Positions 46,094 to 56,362 are shown, counted from the first letter of the stretch. The stretch is DNA of 64,000 nucleotides from JAIOSM01 sp023143455 (GCA_030632885.1 DAOVTW010000003.1:45443-109442); one strand, 5' to 3'. Numbers and translations: made by a program. Notes: a model not told the origin generated them from the sequence alone.

Positions 46094-47380
46094 TTAATTA
46101 TTGAAAAGATCTGAATTTGTTATTTTGCCTGTAAGGGCTGTTGCTGCTGCTGAGGCTGGGCTCATAAGGTGCACCATTCCACCTTTGCCCATGCGCCCGA
46201 AAAAATTTCTGTTTGTTGTGGATGCTGCGACTTCTCCTTCTGCAAGAACTCCATTACTCATTCCAAGACAGGCTCCACAAGTGGGATTTGTAACACAGAA
46301 TCCTGAATCCATGAAAATTTTAATCAGACCTTCCTCTAAAGCCTGGTTAAAAATTTTCGGAGTAGCAGGGGAAACAATAGCCCTTACGCCATCTGCAATA
46401 TGTTTATTTTCTAAAATTTTGGCTGCAATTCTCAAGTCTTCTATCCGCCCGTTTGTACAAGAGCCAATATAAACCTGGTCAACTTTTGTTTCTTGTATTT
46501 TAGAAATTTCAATTACGTTATCAGGTTTATACCCCTGAGTTACAAGAGGTTCAATTTCACTTACGTCAAAAACCAAAATTTCATCATACTCTGCGTCATG
46601 ATCCGGCATAAATTTTGAAAACTCCTCTAAGGCCTTTTTCTTTGATTCATAATCATGTTTTATGAATTCCCACAAATAATCTACAGTTGTCATATCAGGA
46701 GAACAGATTCCACTGGTTGCTCCTGCTTCAACAGCCATATTGCAGATTGTCATGCGTTCATCCATTGACATATTATCAACTGCATTACCTGTAAATTCAA
46801 TAACTCTGTTTGTTGCGCCATTTACAGTAAGCTTTCTTATAATATGAAGGATTGCATCTTTTGCGAAAACTCCTTGTGCAAAATTCCCTGAAAGTTCAAT
46901 CTTTATTGTCAAAGGATCTTTAAAAGCGCACACACCTTTTAAAATACCAACTTCTAAGTCAGTTGTTCCAACTCCAGCGGCAAAAGCACCAAAAGCACCG
47001 TGGGTACATGTATGTGAATCTCCCATAATTATGGTATGCCCCGGTATTACAAAACCCTTTTCAGGAAAAAGTGCATGGCAAACTCCATTTTGCCCGATAT
47101 CAAAGAAATCTTTAATACCATGGCGTTTTGCCCATTCTCTTATGATTTTTCCTTGTAAAGCAGTTTTTGAATCTTTTGCCGGCGAGACATGGTCAATAAC
47201 TGCTTTGATTTTGTCTGGGTCAAAAACCCTGTCTTTACCTTTTAAAACAAGATCGTTTATTGCAATGGGCGTTGTTATTTCATGGCAAAAAACCCTGTCA
47301 AGCTTTAAAATATTTATTCCTTCATATGGCTTGTCCACCAGATGCGACTCAAAAATTTTTTCTACTATTGTTTTACCCAT
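46094..47380 (-). CDS. leuC: 3-isopropylmalate dehydratase large subunit
   Basis: The start is placed at 47380 (MGKTIVEKIFESH), because GGAG lies seven bases before it; an ATG at 47392 contains that Shine-Dalgarno. About 428 residues, the shorter prokaryotic/archaeal-type LeuC. Iron-sulphur ligands are seen in IGSCTNGRIEDL and TCGACLGMSNG; substrate and cluster motifs include MGDSHTCTHGAFG. Together with LeuD it forms the dehydratase. leuA and leuB are not in the window. Confidence 0.92.
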   Translation of the reverse strand: MGKTIVEKIFESHLVDKPYEGINILKLDRVFCHEITTPIAINDLVLKGKDRVFDPDKIKAVIDHVSPAKDSKTALQGKIIREWAKRHGIKDFFDIGQNGVCHALFPEKGFVIPGHTIIMGDSHTCTHGAFGAFAAGVGTTDLEVGILKGVCAFKDPLTIKIELSGNFAQGVFAKDAILHIIRKLTVNGATNRVIEFTGNAVDNMSMDERMTICNMAVEAGATSGICSPDMTTVDYLWEFIKHDYESKKKALEEFSKFMPDHDAEYDEILVFDVSEIEPLVTQGYKPDNVIEISKIQETKVDQVYIGSCTNGRIEDLRIAAKILENKHIADGVRAIVSPATPKIFNQALEEGLIKIFMDSGFCVTNPTCGACLGMSNGVLAEGEVAASTTNRNFFGRMGKGGMVHLMSPASAAATALTGKITNSDLFNN

Positions 47381-47444
47381 AATTTGCTCCATATTGACAA
47401 TTATTTAGCTTGTTAATTAATATCTTGTTTAATTTTGACTCTCA

Positions 47445-48014
47445 TTAAAAATAATCCTCGCCATCAGCAGGTGTTACAATCCAATAGGCCTGAAATATTT
47501 GCTTGCTGCTATTTTTTAAAACATGAGGTATTTGTGAAAAAAAGGAGACTGTGTCCCCTTTACTAATCTCGTATGCATTATCACCATAAAGTAACTTAGC
47601 TTTCCCTGAAACTACAATCCCAAGTTCGCGACCTATATGACCGTTTTTATGGTCTCCTCTGGTTGAACCTGGTTCAAGTTCGAGAAAAAATGCATTAAAG
47701 GAATGCTTTCCATTGACTTGGCTGTTTCCACAAAGCTTTTCATACTTAGAATTTTTTCTATAGAAGATCTCTCTTTCTTTTTTTCTTATAATTTCGACCC
47801 TGGAATCTGTTTCATAATTCTTAAAAAAATCTTTGGGTGATATTCCATACACCTCAAGGAGTTTGAGCAGAGTATCAAGGGATGGTGAGATTCTGTTGTT
47901 TTCGATTTGTGAAAGCAAGCTTGTGCTTAACTTAGCCTTATCTGCAACTTTTTTACCAGTGAGGCTTCTTTTTTTTCTTATTGCTCTAAGCTGTGCGCCT
48001 AATTTGTATTTCAT
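47445..48014 (-). CDS. XRE-family regulator with C-terminal cupin domain
   Basis: 189 residues. An N-terminal helix-turn-helix (LRAIRKKRSLTGKKVADKA, SLLSQIENNRISPSL) joins a cupin-2 domain (about 110-185) with GHIGRELGIVVSGKAKLLYG. Such proteins usually sense a small ligand through the cupin. It lies 64 bases upstream of leuC on the same strand and could regulate leuCD, itself, or the divergent DUF342 gene. Confidence 0.9.
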   Translation of the reverse strand: MKYKLGAQLRAIRKKRSLTGKKVADKAKLSTSLLSQIENNRISPSLDTLLKLLEVYGISPKDFFKNYETDSRVEIIRKKEREIFYRKNSKYEKLCGNSQVNGKHSFNAFFLELEPGSTRGDHKNGHIGRELGIVVSGKAKLLYGDNAYEISKGDTVSFFSQIPHVLKNSSKQIFQAYWIVTPADGEDYF

Positions 48015-48218
48015 TAATCATTCACTTTAAGTTTAGTATTTATAATATATTTTTATATATACTAAATGTTTTTGCTCTGTCAAGCAAAACTTAATTTTCG
48101 CCTTTTAATTTTAAGCTTGACACTTTCCCCTGTATATCAGACAATTCATATTATAGAAAATTTTCGTCAATTATATCTAAAATAAAGCTATTGGGATTAT
48201 TTTAAAACATTGCCCATT

Positions 48219-48248
48219 TTGACAAGGAATGGTGGATTAAACTATAAT
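48219..48248 (+). promoter_or_regulatory. consensus sigma-70 promoter overlapping the start codon at 48247
   Basis: TTGACA (48219-48224), 18-base spacer, TATAAT (48243-48248): both hexamers are perfect. Transcription would begin near 48255, after the ATG at 48247. So either the protein starts further downstream or this match is not the used promoter. Confidence 0.45.
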
Positions 48249-50298
48249 GAGTGGCATTAAAAAGACAAAAAAAGATAAACAAGTTTTAATGCTTGCTAAT
48301 GTTGCCCATATTCTTAACTTTATCCCTAAAAAAGCTGCTGGAGAAGTTTTAAGACAGTATAAAAAAATTGGTGAGGAGTTCGATCCTTTGCAATATATGC
48401 TCGATGGAAAACTTATTAACGAACTCAATGTAATAACTTTAAAAAAGATCTTGTACGCATTTGAAACCATACAGGAGGATACAAGATTTGGTGCATTATG
48501 TATAAGCTTTATGTTCTTAACAGAAAGTAACCTTGAGCTTGCATTACAAGAACAAAAACTGTTAATAGAGCAAGGAAAAGACATAAAGCTTGGAGATATT
48601 CTTGTTGAAGCCGGTATGATCTCCAATGGGCAGTGTCAGCTCATTTTAATCAAACAAAAAATGAATATAAAAGCCGCTGAAGAATTAGCAAAGAAAAGAA
48701 ATGAAATAGGGGGAAAAGAGCCATCTCCCCAAATAAATAAAAAAAATATGAGGGAAATCAAAAATGACAACCTTATATTTTTAATTCAGAATGATGCATT
48801 AAAAGCATATTTAGGCAAAACAGAATTATTTGACCCTTCAACTTCTTTAGAAAAACTGAAAGAACTCATCACTAATCAGAAGATTGCCCATGGAGTTGCA
48901 AAAGATGACCAACTTCAGGAATTTTTAGATTCAGAGGAATATTCAAAAGATAACTTTTTTTTACTTGCAAGAGGAGATGCGCCTGTTCATGGAGTTGATG
49001 CAACAGAAAAAATCTACTTTGAAGAAGAGTATAAAGCAGCTGGAAAAGTAGGTATAGACGGTAGTATTGATTATAAAGAAAGAGGGACTGTGCCTACTGT
49101 TAAAGCAGGGGATCTTCTTGCAGAAAAAGTTCCGGCTAAAGAAGGAGAGGTTGGCTTAAATGTTTTTGATGAAATCCTCCCAGCAGAAGTTCCCAAAGAA
49201 ACCTTTTTAAAATACGGCACCGGGACCAGAATTTCAGAAGATGGATTGAAAATTTATGCTGAGGTTAATGGCTATCCAAAAAAAGAAGCAACCGATGAAA
49301 TTATCGTTAACGAAATCTTTGTGATTGACGGTGATGTTGATTATCGCACTGGTCATGTCAGTTATGATAAAAGCGTAAATATTTCGGGTTCAATAAAAAA
49401 TGGATTTAAAGTTAGTGCAATAGATATTGTTGTAGATGAAGTTGATGGAGGAATTTTACATGCAAAGGGTAATATTGTCGTTAGAAAAGGGATCATAGAC
49501 GCCGAGGTAAAAGCTAAGGGTAAAATTACAGCAAGCTTTATATCACGTTCAAAGGTTTCATGTTTTGGTGATATTGTGGTGGTAAAAGAAATTTCAGACA
49601 GTGAAATTTTTTCCGATGGTACATGTAGAGTTAGAGTTGGAAAAGTCTATGCTTCTACAATTACTGCCAAAAGAGGGGCTAACATCCGAAGTGTTGGAGC
49701 AGAAAAAGCAAAAAGAGTAGTCCTTATTGTTGGCACATCTCCAAACTATGATAAAAAATTAGATAAAATAGATAAACTCATCGAGAATAAGCAGAATAAG
49801 CTTGAGGAAATTACATATGAAAAAAATAGTGCTCAAAATGAATTAAAAGAGATTGTTTCAATAATTTCAAATTTATCTTCATCTATAGAAAAAACCCAGG
49901 CAATGCTAAAAAAATTAGATGGTGACAATAAAGATGGGAAAAAAATGATGGAGGAAAGCATAGTTGTAAAAACTGAAAAGTTAGAAAAACTTGAAACTCA
50001 AAAACAGGAACTTGAAAATAAATTTCAAGAAGCTAAAGAAGCTGAGCTAATCTGCTCAAAAACAGTAAGAGACACTGTAAAAGAAAAATTTTTACTGAAA
50101 AAAACAAATCAGGACAATCCTCCAAGACCTGTTGTAAAAGTAGAAGGTGCCCTAGTTGCCGGAACATTAATCCAGGGAAAATATTCCAAAATTATTGTCA
50201 ATGAGCATAAAAACAGAGTAAGGATTACGGAAATTCAATCATTTGGGAATGATCTCCAAACAAAGAATTCCTATGGAATGGTAATCTCAGATTTATAA
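48247..50298 (+). CDS. DUF342 (FapA-like) protein with MshEN-like N-terminal segment
   Basis: 683 residues from the ATG at 48247; Met15 (48289) is an alternative start if the overlapping promoter is used. The N-terminal 150 residues carry an MshEN-like motif (LGDILVEAGMI, about 118-128) akin to those in CheA and the DUF342 protein at 11929. A DUF342 domain follows with the beta-repeat region (GYPKKEATDEIIVNEIFVID and onward) and a coiled coil near 510-610, ending in the same style (...YGMVISDL) as the gene at 9451 (...YEMVITDL). Unlike the other two it has no receiver. Confidence 0.88.
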   Translation: MSGIKKTKKDKQVLMLANVAHILNFIPKKAAGEVLRQYKKIGEEFDPLQYMLDGKLINELNVITLKKILYAFETIQEDTRFGALCISFMFLTESNLELALQEQKLLIEQGKDIKLGDILVEAGMISNGQCQLILIKQKMNIKAAEELAKKRNEIGGKEPSPQINKKNMREIKNDNLIFLIQNDALKAYLGKTELFDPSTSLEKLKELITNQKIAHGVAKDDQLQEFLDSEEYSKDNFFLLARGDAPVHGVDATEKIYFEEEYKAAGKVGIDGSIDYKERGTVPTVKAGDLLAEKVPAKEGEVGLNVFDEILPAEVPKETFLKYGTGTRISEDGLKIYAEVNGYPKKEATDEIIVNEIFVIDGDVDYRTGHVSYDKSVNISGSIKNGFKVSAIDIVVDEVDGGILHAKGNIVVRKGIIDAEVKAKGKITASFISRSKVSCFGDIVVVKEISDSEIFSDGTCRVRVGKVYASTITAKRGANIRSVGAEKAKRVVLIVGTSPNYDKKLDKIDKLIENKQNKLEEITYEKNSAQNELKEIVSIISNLSSSIEKTQAMLKKLDGDNKDGKKMMEESIVVKTEKLEKLETQKQELENKFQEAKEAELICSKTVRDTVKEKFLLKKTNQDNPPRPVVKVEGALVAGTLIQGKYSKIIVNEHKNRVRITEIQSFGNDLQTKNSYGMVISDL

Positions 50299-50324
50299 AA
50301 CCCGCCATTTACAATGCTACATTA

Positions 50325-51959
50325 TCACACACAGCGGCATGCCAAAGCAAAATCTTCCGGATAATGCCCGTTTATCCATCTTAACTGAGCTTCGCTGAAT
50401 GCACCGGGTGACATGGGTAGTTTTGGTAAAAAAGAATAGAGTAAATTCTGGTCATGATTATTGTCTAAATCAAAACGTTTGGAAAATTCAATTGAAGTAA
50501 CCATTGTTGCACCAAGAGATTCAAGAGTCTGAAGGCTTATCAGAATTGCTTTGTCTATTGATTTTCTCATCTTTAAATCTGCTTCTAACACGTTGCCGCA
50601 TTGTTTTTTAGGCATTAATTGAAGTTCAAACTGGGATGTTTGGGCCTTGGGAACAAAAAGAATAACATTTTCATCTTCAAAAACTTTTAAAGATGCTTCT
50701 TTTGAAGAGTTGCCATCAGTCCTTGTATTGGAGTTAATGGCTAAAAGATAATTTTCAAAAAAACTTTTCCCTGTCTTTTTTCTATATGCTTGCACAAATT
50801 CTTCAATTAAATCGCCTAAAGAATATGCAGGCATTGATACTTCGTCAGAACCAGAGACATCTCTTGGAATCATTGCATACTGCTGATGTATCTGTTGATG
50901 GGAAGCATGGAGGTTGTAGCCTGAATGACTATATCCAAACCCATAATTCCATCCCCACAGCGATCTGTTAAAAACAAGTTTTTTGTTATTTTTAGAAAGC
51001 TTTTCTATTATTTCAAAACGCAAATTTTCCAGGGTCTCATTTGAAAGAGCTTTTTTTGATTCAACTTGGGACATTGAGATATCAAGCTGTTCTGCAAGTC
51101 TTATGTATGTCCTTTGATAGTAAAGATGGCGCATCCCTTCCATGTCGCTGAGCAGAAGATTTCCTGCACTATATCTTACTGAGTTATTTGCCATGTTTGC
51201 TGCAAAGTGCCCCCAGGGAATATATGAATTTCTACGTAAATATTCAAACACATGAACTTTTGTATTGTCGTCATGCTTATCACCGGTTATTTCGCTTGTC
51301 CCTTGAATCCCTGGAATTAAAACCATGACATTTTTATAAACATCTGGAAGATATTGATTGTTTGCAATAATTTCAAACAAAGCATGATCTTTAATATAAG
51401 GAAAAGCGTTGCCCTTTTCATCTTTTTTAAAAAAAAGCCCCTGGGGAATTTTACCTTTTTTATCAAACACAAATGTGCAGATTGTTTTTGCAAGTTCAAT
51501 AAGTTCATCAGGGTCAGTTGAGGACTCTGCAATTGCTATGGTAACAGGGCGTGGAAGAATATTATAGAGTTCTCTTTTTTGTTCCGGTAAAAGAGCAGTT
51601 TTTTTTAACCATGTTTTCATACTCTCTTGAAAAGAAAATGGTTTTTGTTTCTCTATTTGAATTTTTCCAGGCTGCGCTGCATTTTGATCTGCCCAGTTGG
51701 AATTGATATAAGTTGCTCCCCGAAAAGGAAACGGATTTGGAATCTCATAAATTATATCAGCATTTTCTTCTTTAACATTATTGTCAGGAAAGTTTGCATC
51801 ATTACTAACTTCAGTTTTGTCAGGAAGCTTACCTATCGCTGAAATAAAATCTTTTTCTCTTAAATTGGCAATATTAAAACAAGGCTTATGAATTCCATAA
51901 ACAAATCGACCTTGCGGGGAAACACAAGTTCCCGAGAAACTCTTAATTGGTAAAGTCAT
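50325..51959 (-). CDS. uncharacterised protein with GalT/HIT-like histidine motif
   Basis: 544 residues, no family I can name with certainty. HASHQQIHQQ (351-360), preceded by LWGWNYGFGYSHSGYN, resembles the histidine active-site motif of galactose-1-phosphate uridylyltransferase and other HIT-superfamily proteins. The later stretch from about 425 (ENVILFVPKAQTSQFELQLM) resembles the second GalT half. It starts three bases after the MoeA-PBP gene and is last in that operon. A nucleotidyl-transfer role next to molybdopterin-type proteins is inference only. Confidence 0.6.
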   Translation of the reverse strand: MTLPIKSFSGTCVSPQGRFVYGIHKPCFNIANLREKDFISAIGKLPDKTEVSNDANFPDNNVKEENADIIYEIPNPFPFRGATYINSNWADQNAAQPGKIQIEKQKPFSFQESMKTWLKKTALLPEQKRELYNILPRPVTIAIAESSTDPDELIELAKTICTFVFDKKGKIPQGLFFKKDEKGNAFPYIKDHALFEIIANNQYLPDVYKNVMVLIPGIQGTSEITGDKHDDNTKVHVFEYLRRNSYIPWGHFAANMANNSVRYSAGNLLLSDMEGMRHLYYQRTYIRLAEQLDISMSQVESKKALSNETLENLRFEIIEKLSKNNKKLVFNRSLWGWNYGFGYSHSGYNLHASHQQIHQQYAMIPRDVSGSDEVSMPAYSLGDLIEEFVQAYRKKTGKSFFENYLLAINSNTRTDGNSSKEASLKVFEDENVILFVPKAQTSQFELQLMPKKQCGNVLEADLKMRKSIDKAILISLQTLESLGATMVTSIEFSKRFDLDNNHDQNLLYSFLPKLPMSPGAFSEAQLRWINGHYPEDFALACRCV

Positions 51960-51962
51960 AAA

Positions 51963-53891
51963 TCAAACCTCAAACAAAATTTCACCTGTTTTTTCAGTAG
52001 AATAACCCCCAAGAGCCCTCACTCTTTCTTTAAACCTGTCAGTTCTTATTGTTTCAAGCAAAGCCTGAATTTTATCTGTGTCAAAAAATCTTTCCGGGAT
52101 AACAAGGTCATATTCTTCTGTAATAACAGGAATAAAATCAAGATTAAGTGCAATTGCTGCTGCATTTATACCAAGTCCAGTATCTGCTTTTCCTGAAAGC
52201 ACATCAACTGCCACAGACATATGGGTGTATTCTTCATTTTCATACCCTTTTATCTGATCTGATGTTATGCCAAGCTCACCCAGTTTATAATCAAGAAGGA
52301 TCCTTGTTCCAGAACCAGATTGCCTGTTGATAAAAGTGATATCCTTTCTTTTCAAATCCTGGAGCCCTTCTATCTTTTTAGGATTATTTTTTGCTATTAT
52401 TAAGCCTTGATCCCGCATAACCAGGTTTACAAGCTTAATTTTTTCATCTTTTAAATACTTTTTAATATATGAAATATTATATGAGCCATCTTCAGGATCA
52501 AGAAGGTGGGCACCTGCTAAATGGCATACGCCTTTTTTAATTGCCATGAGTCCGCCCATGCTTCCAACATGGCTGGAGGATATGCTAAAATTTTTATTAT
52601 CTTCTCTTATTTGATCGGAAAGCAAATCAAGTGTATTATCGTGGGAGCCAGTTATAACAATTGTTTTTTCAATTTCTTCAAGGGGTTTTAAAAGTTGAGC
52701 ACTTATTTCTTCAGTTTCCAATATTCCTTCACTATTTGAAGGTATCCTGATAATGCCATCTGCTTCTGTTAACGTTGTTATGCTTCCAGAGCCTCTCGGC
52801 AGTTGAGATGCAATAAACTTATCATCCACAGAACCGATTTTTACCCTGATAAATTCTTCCTGCCCAAGCTTTGAAGTAATTTTTCTTGAAGGTTTTACTT
52901 GAACAATATTTCTTTTTTCCGGTCTGAATTTTTGTATTTCAGCAAGAAAAGGTCCTGCAAGTTGTTCAAATGCAACAATCGCAGAGACAGGATATCCTGG
53001 AATTCCAAAAACAGGAGTATCAAGAACCTTGCCAAAAAGCACAGGCTTGCCAGGCATCATTGTAACTCCATGGACAAAAACCTCACCAAGCTCTGAAATA
53101 ACAGGTTTTGCAAAATCCATTGATCCTGCTGAAGAACCACCAATTATCATTATCATATCATATTGAGTGTTTGAGGCGGCTTGTTTCACAACAGCCTTAA
53201 TATTCTCAAGATCATCTTTAAGCATTGTATGACATTCAAACTCTGCTCCGAACTTTTTGCAAAGTTGCCCCAATACTGTGGAATTTGACTCTATGACATC
53301 TCCTGGTTCCAAGGTTTCAGTTTTGATATTTTCCCATTGTTTTAACTCCGACCCTGTAGGAATAATAAGAACTTTTGGTTTTTTATGAACCTTAACTTGA
53401 AAAATTCCACCTGACAAAAGAGCTCCCATGGAATAAGCATCAACTTTATGACCTCTGGGGAATAAAAGCTCAGTTGCAACAATATCTTCTCCCATCTTTC
53501 TTACATGGTGCCATGGAAATACCGGGGCTTCAATTTCAATATTATCGGCATCAATGCTATTTAAGTTTTCTATCATAATAACTGCATTGGTATTTTCCGG
53601 CATAACACGCCCTGTGTTTATCCAGAAAGCATCTTTATCAATTACCAATTTTATAGGGGTATCAGGGTTAGCACCAAAGCTAGATTTTGCATCAACAGCA
53701 ACTCCATCCATTGCAGCAGCATGAAAATTAGGTGAAGATGTAACCGCAAACACTGGTTCTGCAAGCACTCTTTCAAAGGCGTCAACTGAATTTATTGTTT
53801 CAACAGGCATGGCAAGATCTTTGAAATTATCAAAAAGAATCTTTCTTGCCTCTTCAATACTTTTCATATCAAGATATACATTACGTTTCAT
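51963..53891 (-). CDS. MoeA-like protein fused to a periplasmic-binding-type domain
   Basis: 642 residues. Residues 1-400 are a MoeA/molybdopterin molybdotransferase domain (GGSSAGSMDFAKPV, MPGKPVLFGKVL, GIPGYPVSAIVAF). Residues about 410-642 form a substrate-binding domain of the PBP/LysR-ligand type (SGSGTRILLDYKLGELGI, GSMGGLMAIKKG). This MoeA-PBP arrangement is known in many anaerobes. The second domain probably binds molybdate, tungstate or a cofactor precursor without a signal peptide, so in the cytosol. It sits between moeA (21 bases upstream) and the GalT-like gene. Confidence 0.92.
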   Translation of the reverse strand: MKRNVYLDMKSIEEARKILFDNFKDLAMPVETINSVDAFERVLAEPVFAVTSSPNFHAAAMDGVAVDAKSSFGANPDTPIKLVIDKDAFWINTGRVMPENTNAVIMIENLNSIDADNIEIEAPVFPWHHVRKMGEDIVATELLFPRGHKVDAYSMGALLSGGIFQVKVHKKPKVLIIPTGSELKQWENIKTETLEPGDVIESNSTVLGQLCKKFGAEFECHTMLKDDLENIKAVVKQAASNTQYDMIMIIGGSSAGSMDFAKPVISELGEVFVHGVTMMPGKPVLFGKVLDTPVFGIPGYPVSAIVAFEQLAGPFLAEIQKFRPEKRNIVQVKPSRKITSKLGQEEFIRVKIGSVDDKFIASQLPRGSGSITTLTEADGIIRIPSNSEGILETEEISAQLLKPLEEIEKTIVITGSHDNTLDLLSDQIREDNKNFSISSSHVGSMGGLMAIKKGVCHLAGAHLLDPEDGSYNISYIKKYLKDEKIKLVNLVMRDQGLIIAKNNPKKIEGLQDLKRKDITFINRQSGSGTRILLDYKLGELGITSDQIKGYENEEYTHMSVAVDVLSGKADTGLGINAAAIALNLDFIPVITEEYDLVIPERFFDTDKIQALLETIRTDRFKERVRALGGYSTEKTGEILFEV

Positions 53892-53912
53892 TTTTATTCT
53901 CGTTTTGATTTG

Positions 53913-55142
53913 TTATAGAGGGATTATGTTAACAATAGAATCTTTTTCAATGCCCTCAACATTTTCGCCAATTTCAAGAAGACCATCAGCTTGCACCATG
54001 GTTTTTATTAGACCTGATTTCCCAAGGACTGGTTCTGCAGAAAGCCCGTCAGCTTGTTTTGTCAGACGAATTCTTACAAAATCCTGTCGCCCTTGAGTTG
54101 ATGCGACATTGCGTGATAGTCTTGCCGGAATTTTTAATTTATTTTCAAAAACATTGCTTTGCCCTTTAAGTTTATTTAAAAAAGGAAGGACAACTATTTT
54201 AAAAACTACCATGGCAGAGACTACCTGGCCGGGTAATCCCCATAAAGGTTTATTCCCTGATTTTGCAAAAATTGTAGGTTTACCAGGGCTTATTGAAATG
54301 CCATGGGCGAGGATTTCAGATTCTTCAATTTTACTTAAAACGTCAATTGTGAAATCCCTTATTCCAACGGAACTCCCACCGGAAATCATAACCATGTCGC
54401 ATTCTTTGAAAGCTTTTTCACATGTTGTAAGCAAAGCTGCAAGATCATCTTTAATTATACCGTAAAGGCGAGGTATGCATTTCGCTTCTTTTACAAATCC
54501 TGCCATAGTATATGAATTAATATCTCTTATTTGTCCTGGACCTGGAATCTGACTAATATCTATTATCTCATCCCCCGTGGAAATTATTCCAACTTGTGGC
54601 CTTTTATAAACTTTTATTTTAGAATATCCCAGTGCCGCTGCAAGCCCGGCTTCAGGAGGTCGAAGTTCCAAACCCTTTTGTAACACTACCTCACCTTTTG
54701 CAAAATCTTCAGATGCATCAATTACATGTTGGAGTGGGGCCACACTTTTATAAATTTCAACAGAATTTTCATCAATCGTTTCAGTGTGTTCAATCATGAC
54801 AACACTGTCTGCCCCCACAGGAAGCATACCTCCTGTGGAAATACCTGCAGCAAAGCCCGGCTTAAGGGAAAAAGTCGGTGTTTGCCCCATTTTTACTTCT
54901 CCTGCGATTTCAAGCCATGAAGGATTTGACTCAGTTGCTCCAAATGTTGATTTTGCAACAACAGCATAACCGTCCATTGTAGCTCGCCTGAAACCAGGTA
55001 GATCCAGAGAGGCTGTAATGTCTTGGGCAAGTATCCTTGATGTGGAGTCTATCACAGAAACTATTTCTGTTCCCATGCATTCAAATCTTGAAAGGTTTTC
55101 CAAAACCTGATCAAGGGTTTTTACATTAAAAAAATGATCCAT
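53913..55142 (-). CDS. moeA: molybdopterin molybdotransferase MoeA
   Basis: 409 residues, standard length. Family motifs are seen: FRRATMDGYAVVA, STGGMLPVGADSVVMIEHTE, GIISTGDEI, ISGGSSVGIRDF and ISPGKPTIFAKSG. It inserts molybdate (or tungstate) into adenylylated molybdopterin. Its ATG shares a base with the stop of dapL (TAATG). A second MoeA-like gene follows, so one may handle Mo and the other W (inference). Confidence 0.95.
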   Translation of the reverse strand: MDHFFNVKTLDQVLENLSRFECMGTEIVSVIDSTSRILAQDITASLDLPGFRRATMDGYAVVAKSTFGATESNPSWLEIAGEVKMGQTPTFSLKPGFAAGISTGGMLPVGADSVVMIEHTETIDENSVEIYKSVAPLQHVIDASEDFAKGEVVLQKGLELRPPEAGLAAALGYSKIKVYKRPQVGIISTGDEIIDISQIPGPGQIRDINSYTMAGFVKEAKCIPRLYGIIKDDLAALLTTCEKAFKECDMVMISGGSSVGIRDFTIDVLSKIEESEILAHGISISPGKPTIFAKSGNKPLWGLPGQVVSAMVVFKIVVLPFLNKLKGQSNVFENKLKIPARLSRNVASTQGRQDFVRIRLTKQADGLSAEPVLGKSGLIKTMVQADGLLEIGENVEGIEKDSIVNIIPL

Positions 55143-56362
55143 TATAAAATATCTTTCAAACGGCGCATTGCTTCTTTTACATTTTCATGACTGTTAAAGG
55201 CACTGATTCTTATATATTTATCGCCGCATTTACCAAAGCCTGCTCCAGGTGTACATACAACTGCTGCCTTTGAAAGAAGAAATTGGAAAAACTCCCATGA
55301 GTCTCTATTCTTACCATCAACCCAAATATAGGGAGAACTACCACCACCAACATATTCAAATCCAAGAGAATCCAGAGCTTGGGTTACTATTTCAGCATTC
55401 TTAAGATAATATGATACAAGCGATTTTGTTTCTTTTTGCCCCTGGACGGAATAAACTGCAGCGGCAGCTTTTTGTACAGGATAGGAAACACCATTAAATT
55501 TTGTATTCTGCCTTCTGCTCCAGAGTGAATGAAGCGAAATTTTTTCGTTGTTATTATTATAGATCATGCATTCTTTTGAAACAATAGTAATGGCGCATCT
55601 TGTTCCTGTGAATCCTGCGGTTTTAGAAAAACTTCTGAATTCCACAGCAACTTCTTTTGCACCTTCAATTTCAAAAATAGAATGAGGAGAACCATCTCTT
55701 ATAAATGCTTCGTAAGCAGCATCAAATAAAATTAAAGCTTTATTCTCTCTTGCGTAATCAACCCATTGTTTTAAATATTGTTTTGATGCAGTCGTTCCAA
55801 TAGGATTATTTGGAAAGCAAAGGTAAATAAGATCCAGGTTTGTATCAGGTATTTCAGGCAAAAAATTATTTTCTTTTGTACATTCTAAATAGTGAATCCC
55901 CTGATATCTGCCATCTTCATAGGGTCCTGTTCTCCCTGCCATAACATTTGAATCAAGGTAGACAGGATAAACAGGGTCAGGGATTCCAATCTTAATATCA
56001 TTAGCAAAAAGTTCCTGAAAATTTGCAGTATCGCATTTTGAACCATCACTTACAAAAATCTCATCAGAGCTTATTGCCGCTCCTCTTTTTTGAAAGTCTT
56101 CTTTGCTGATTATTTCTCTTATAAAAGGATATCCCCCCGAAGGACCATATCCTCTGAAAGTTGCTTCTTTAGCCATTTCATCAACACCTTGATGGAATGC
56201 CTTAATACACGCGTCAGGCAATGGTTTTGTAACGTCTCCTATACCTAATTTGATGATTTTTTTGTCAGGGCTTTCAGCTTGAAAGGTTTCAACCCTTTTT
56301 GCAATATCTGCAAAAAGATAAGAAGCTTTTAATTTGCCATAGTTCTCATTAACTTTTATCAT
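55142..56362 (-). CDS. dapL: LL-diaminopimelate aminotransferase
   Basis: 406 residues, PLP fold type I. It has GIGDVTKPLPDACI near the N-terminus, LCFPNNPIGTTAS, the PLP lysine in FRSFSKTAGFTGTRC, and length typical of DapL. It makes LL-diaminopimelate directly from tetrahydrodipicolinate for lysine and cell-wall synthesis. Linkage with moeA is by overlap. Confidence 0.96.
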   Translation of the reverse strand: MIKVNENYGKLKASYLFADIAKRVETFQAESPDKKIIKLGIGDVTKPLPDACIKAFHQGVDEMAKEATFRGYGPSGGYPFIREIISKEDFQKRGAAISSDEIFVSDGSKCDTANFQELFANDIKIGIPDPVYPVYLDSNVMAGRTGPYEDGRYQGIHYLECTKENNFLPEIPDTNLDLIYLCFPNNPIGTTASKQYLKQWVDYARENKALILFDAAYEAFIRDGSPHSIFEIEGAKEVAVEFRSFSKTAGFTGTRCAITIVSKECMIYNNNNEKISLHSLWSRRQNTKFNGVSYPVQKAAAAVYSVQGQKETKSLVSYYLKNAEIVTQALDSLGFEYVGGGSSPYIWVDGKNRDSWEFFQFLLSKAAVVCTPGAGFGKCGDKYIRISAFNSHENVKEAMRRLKDIL

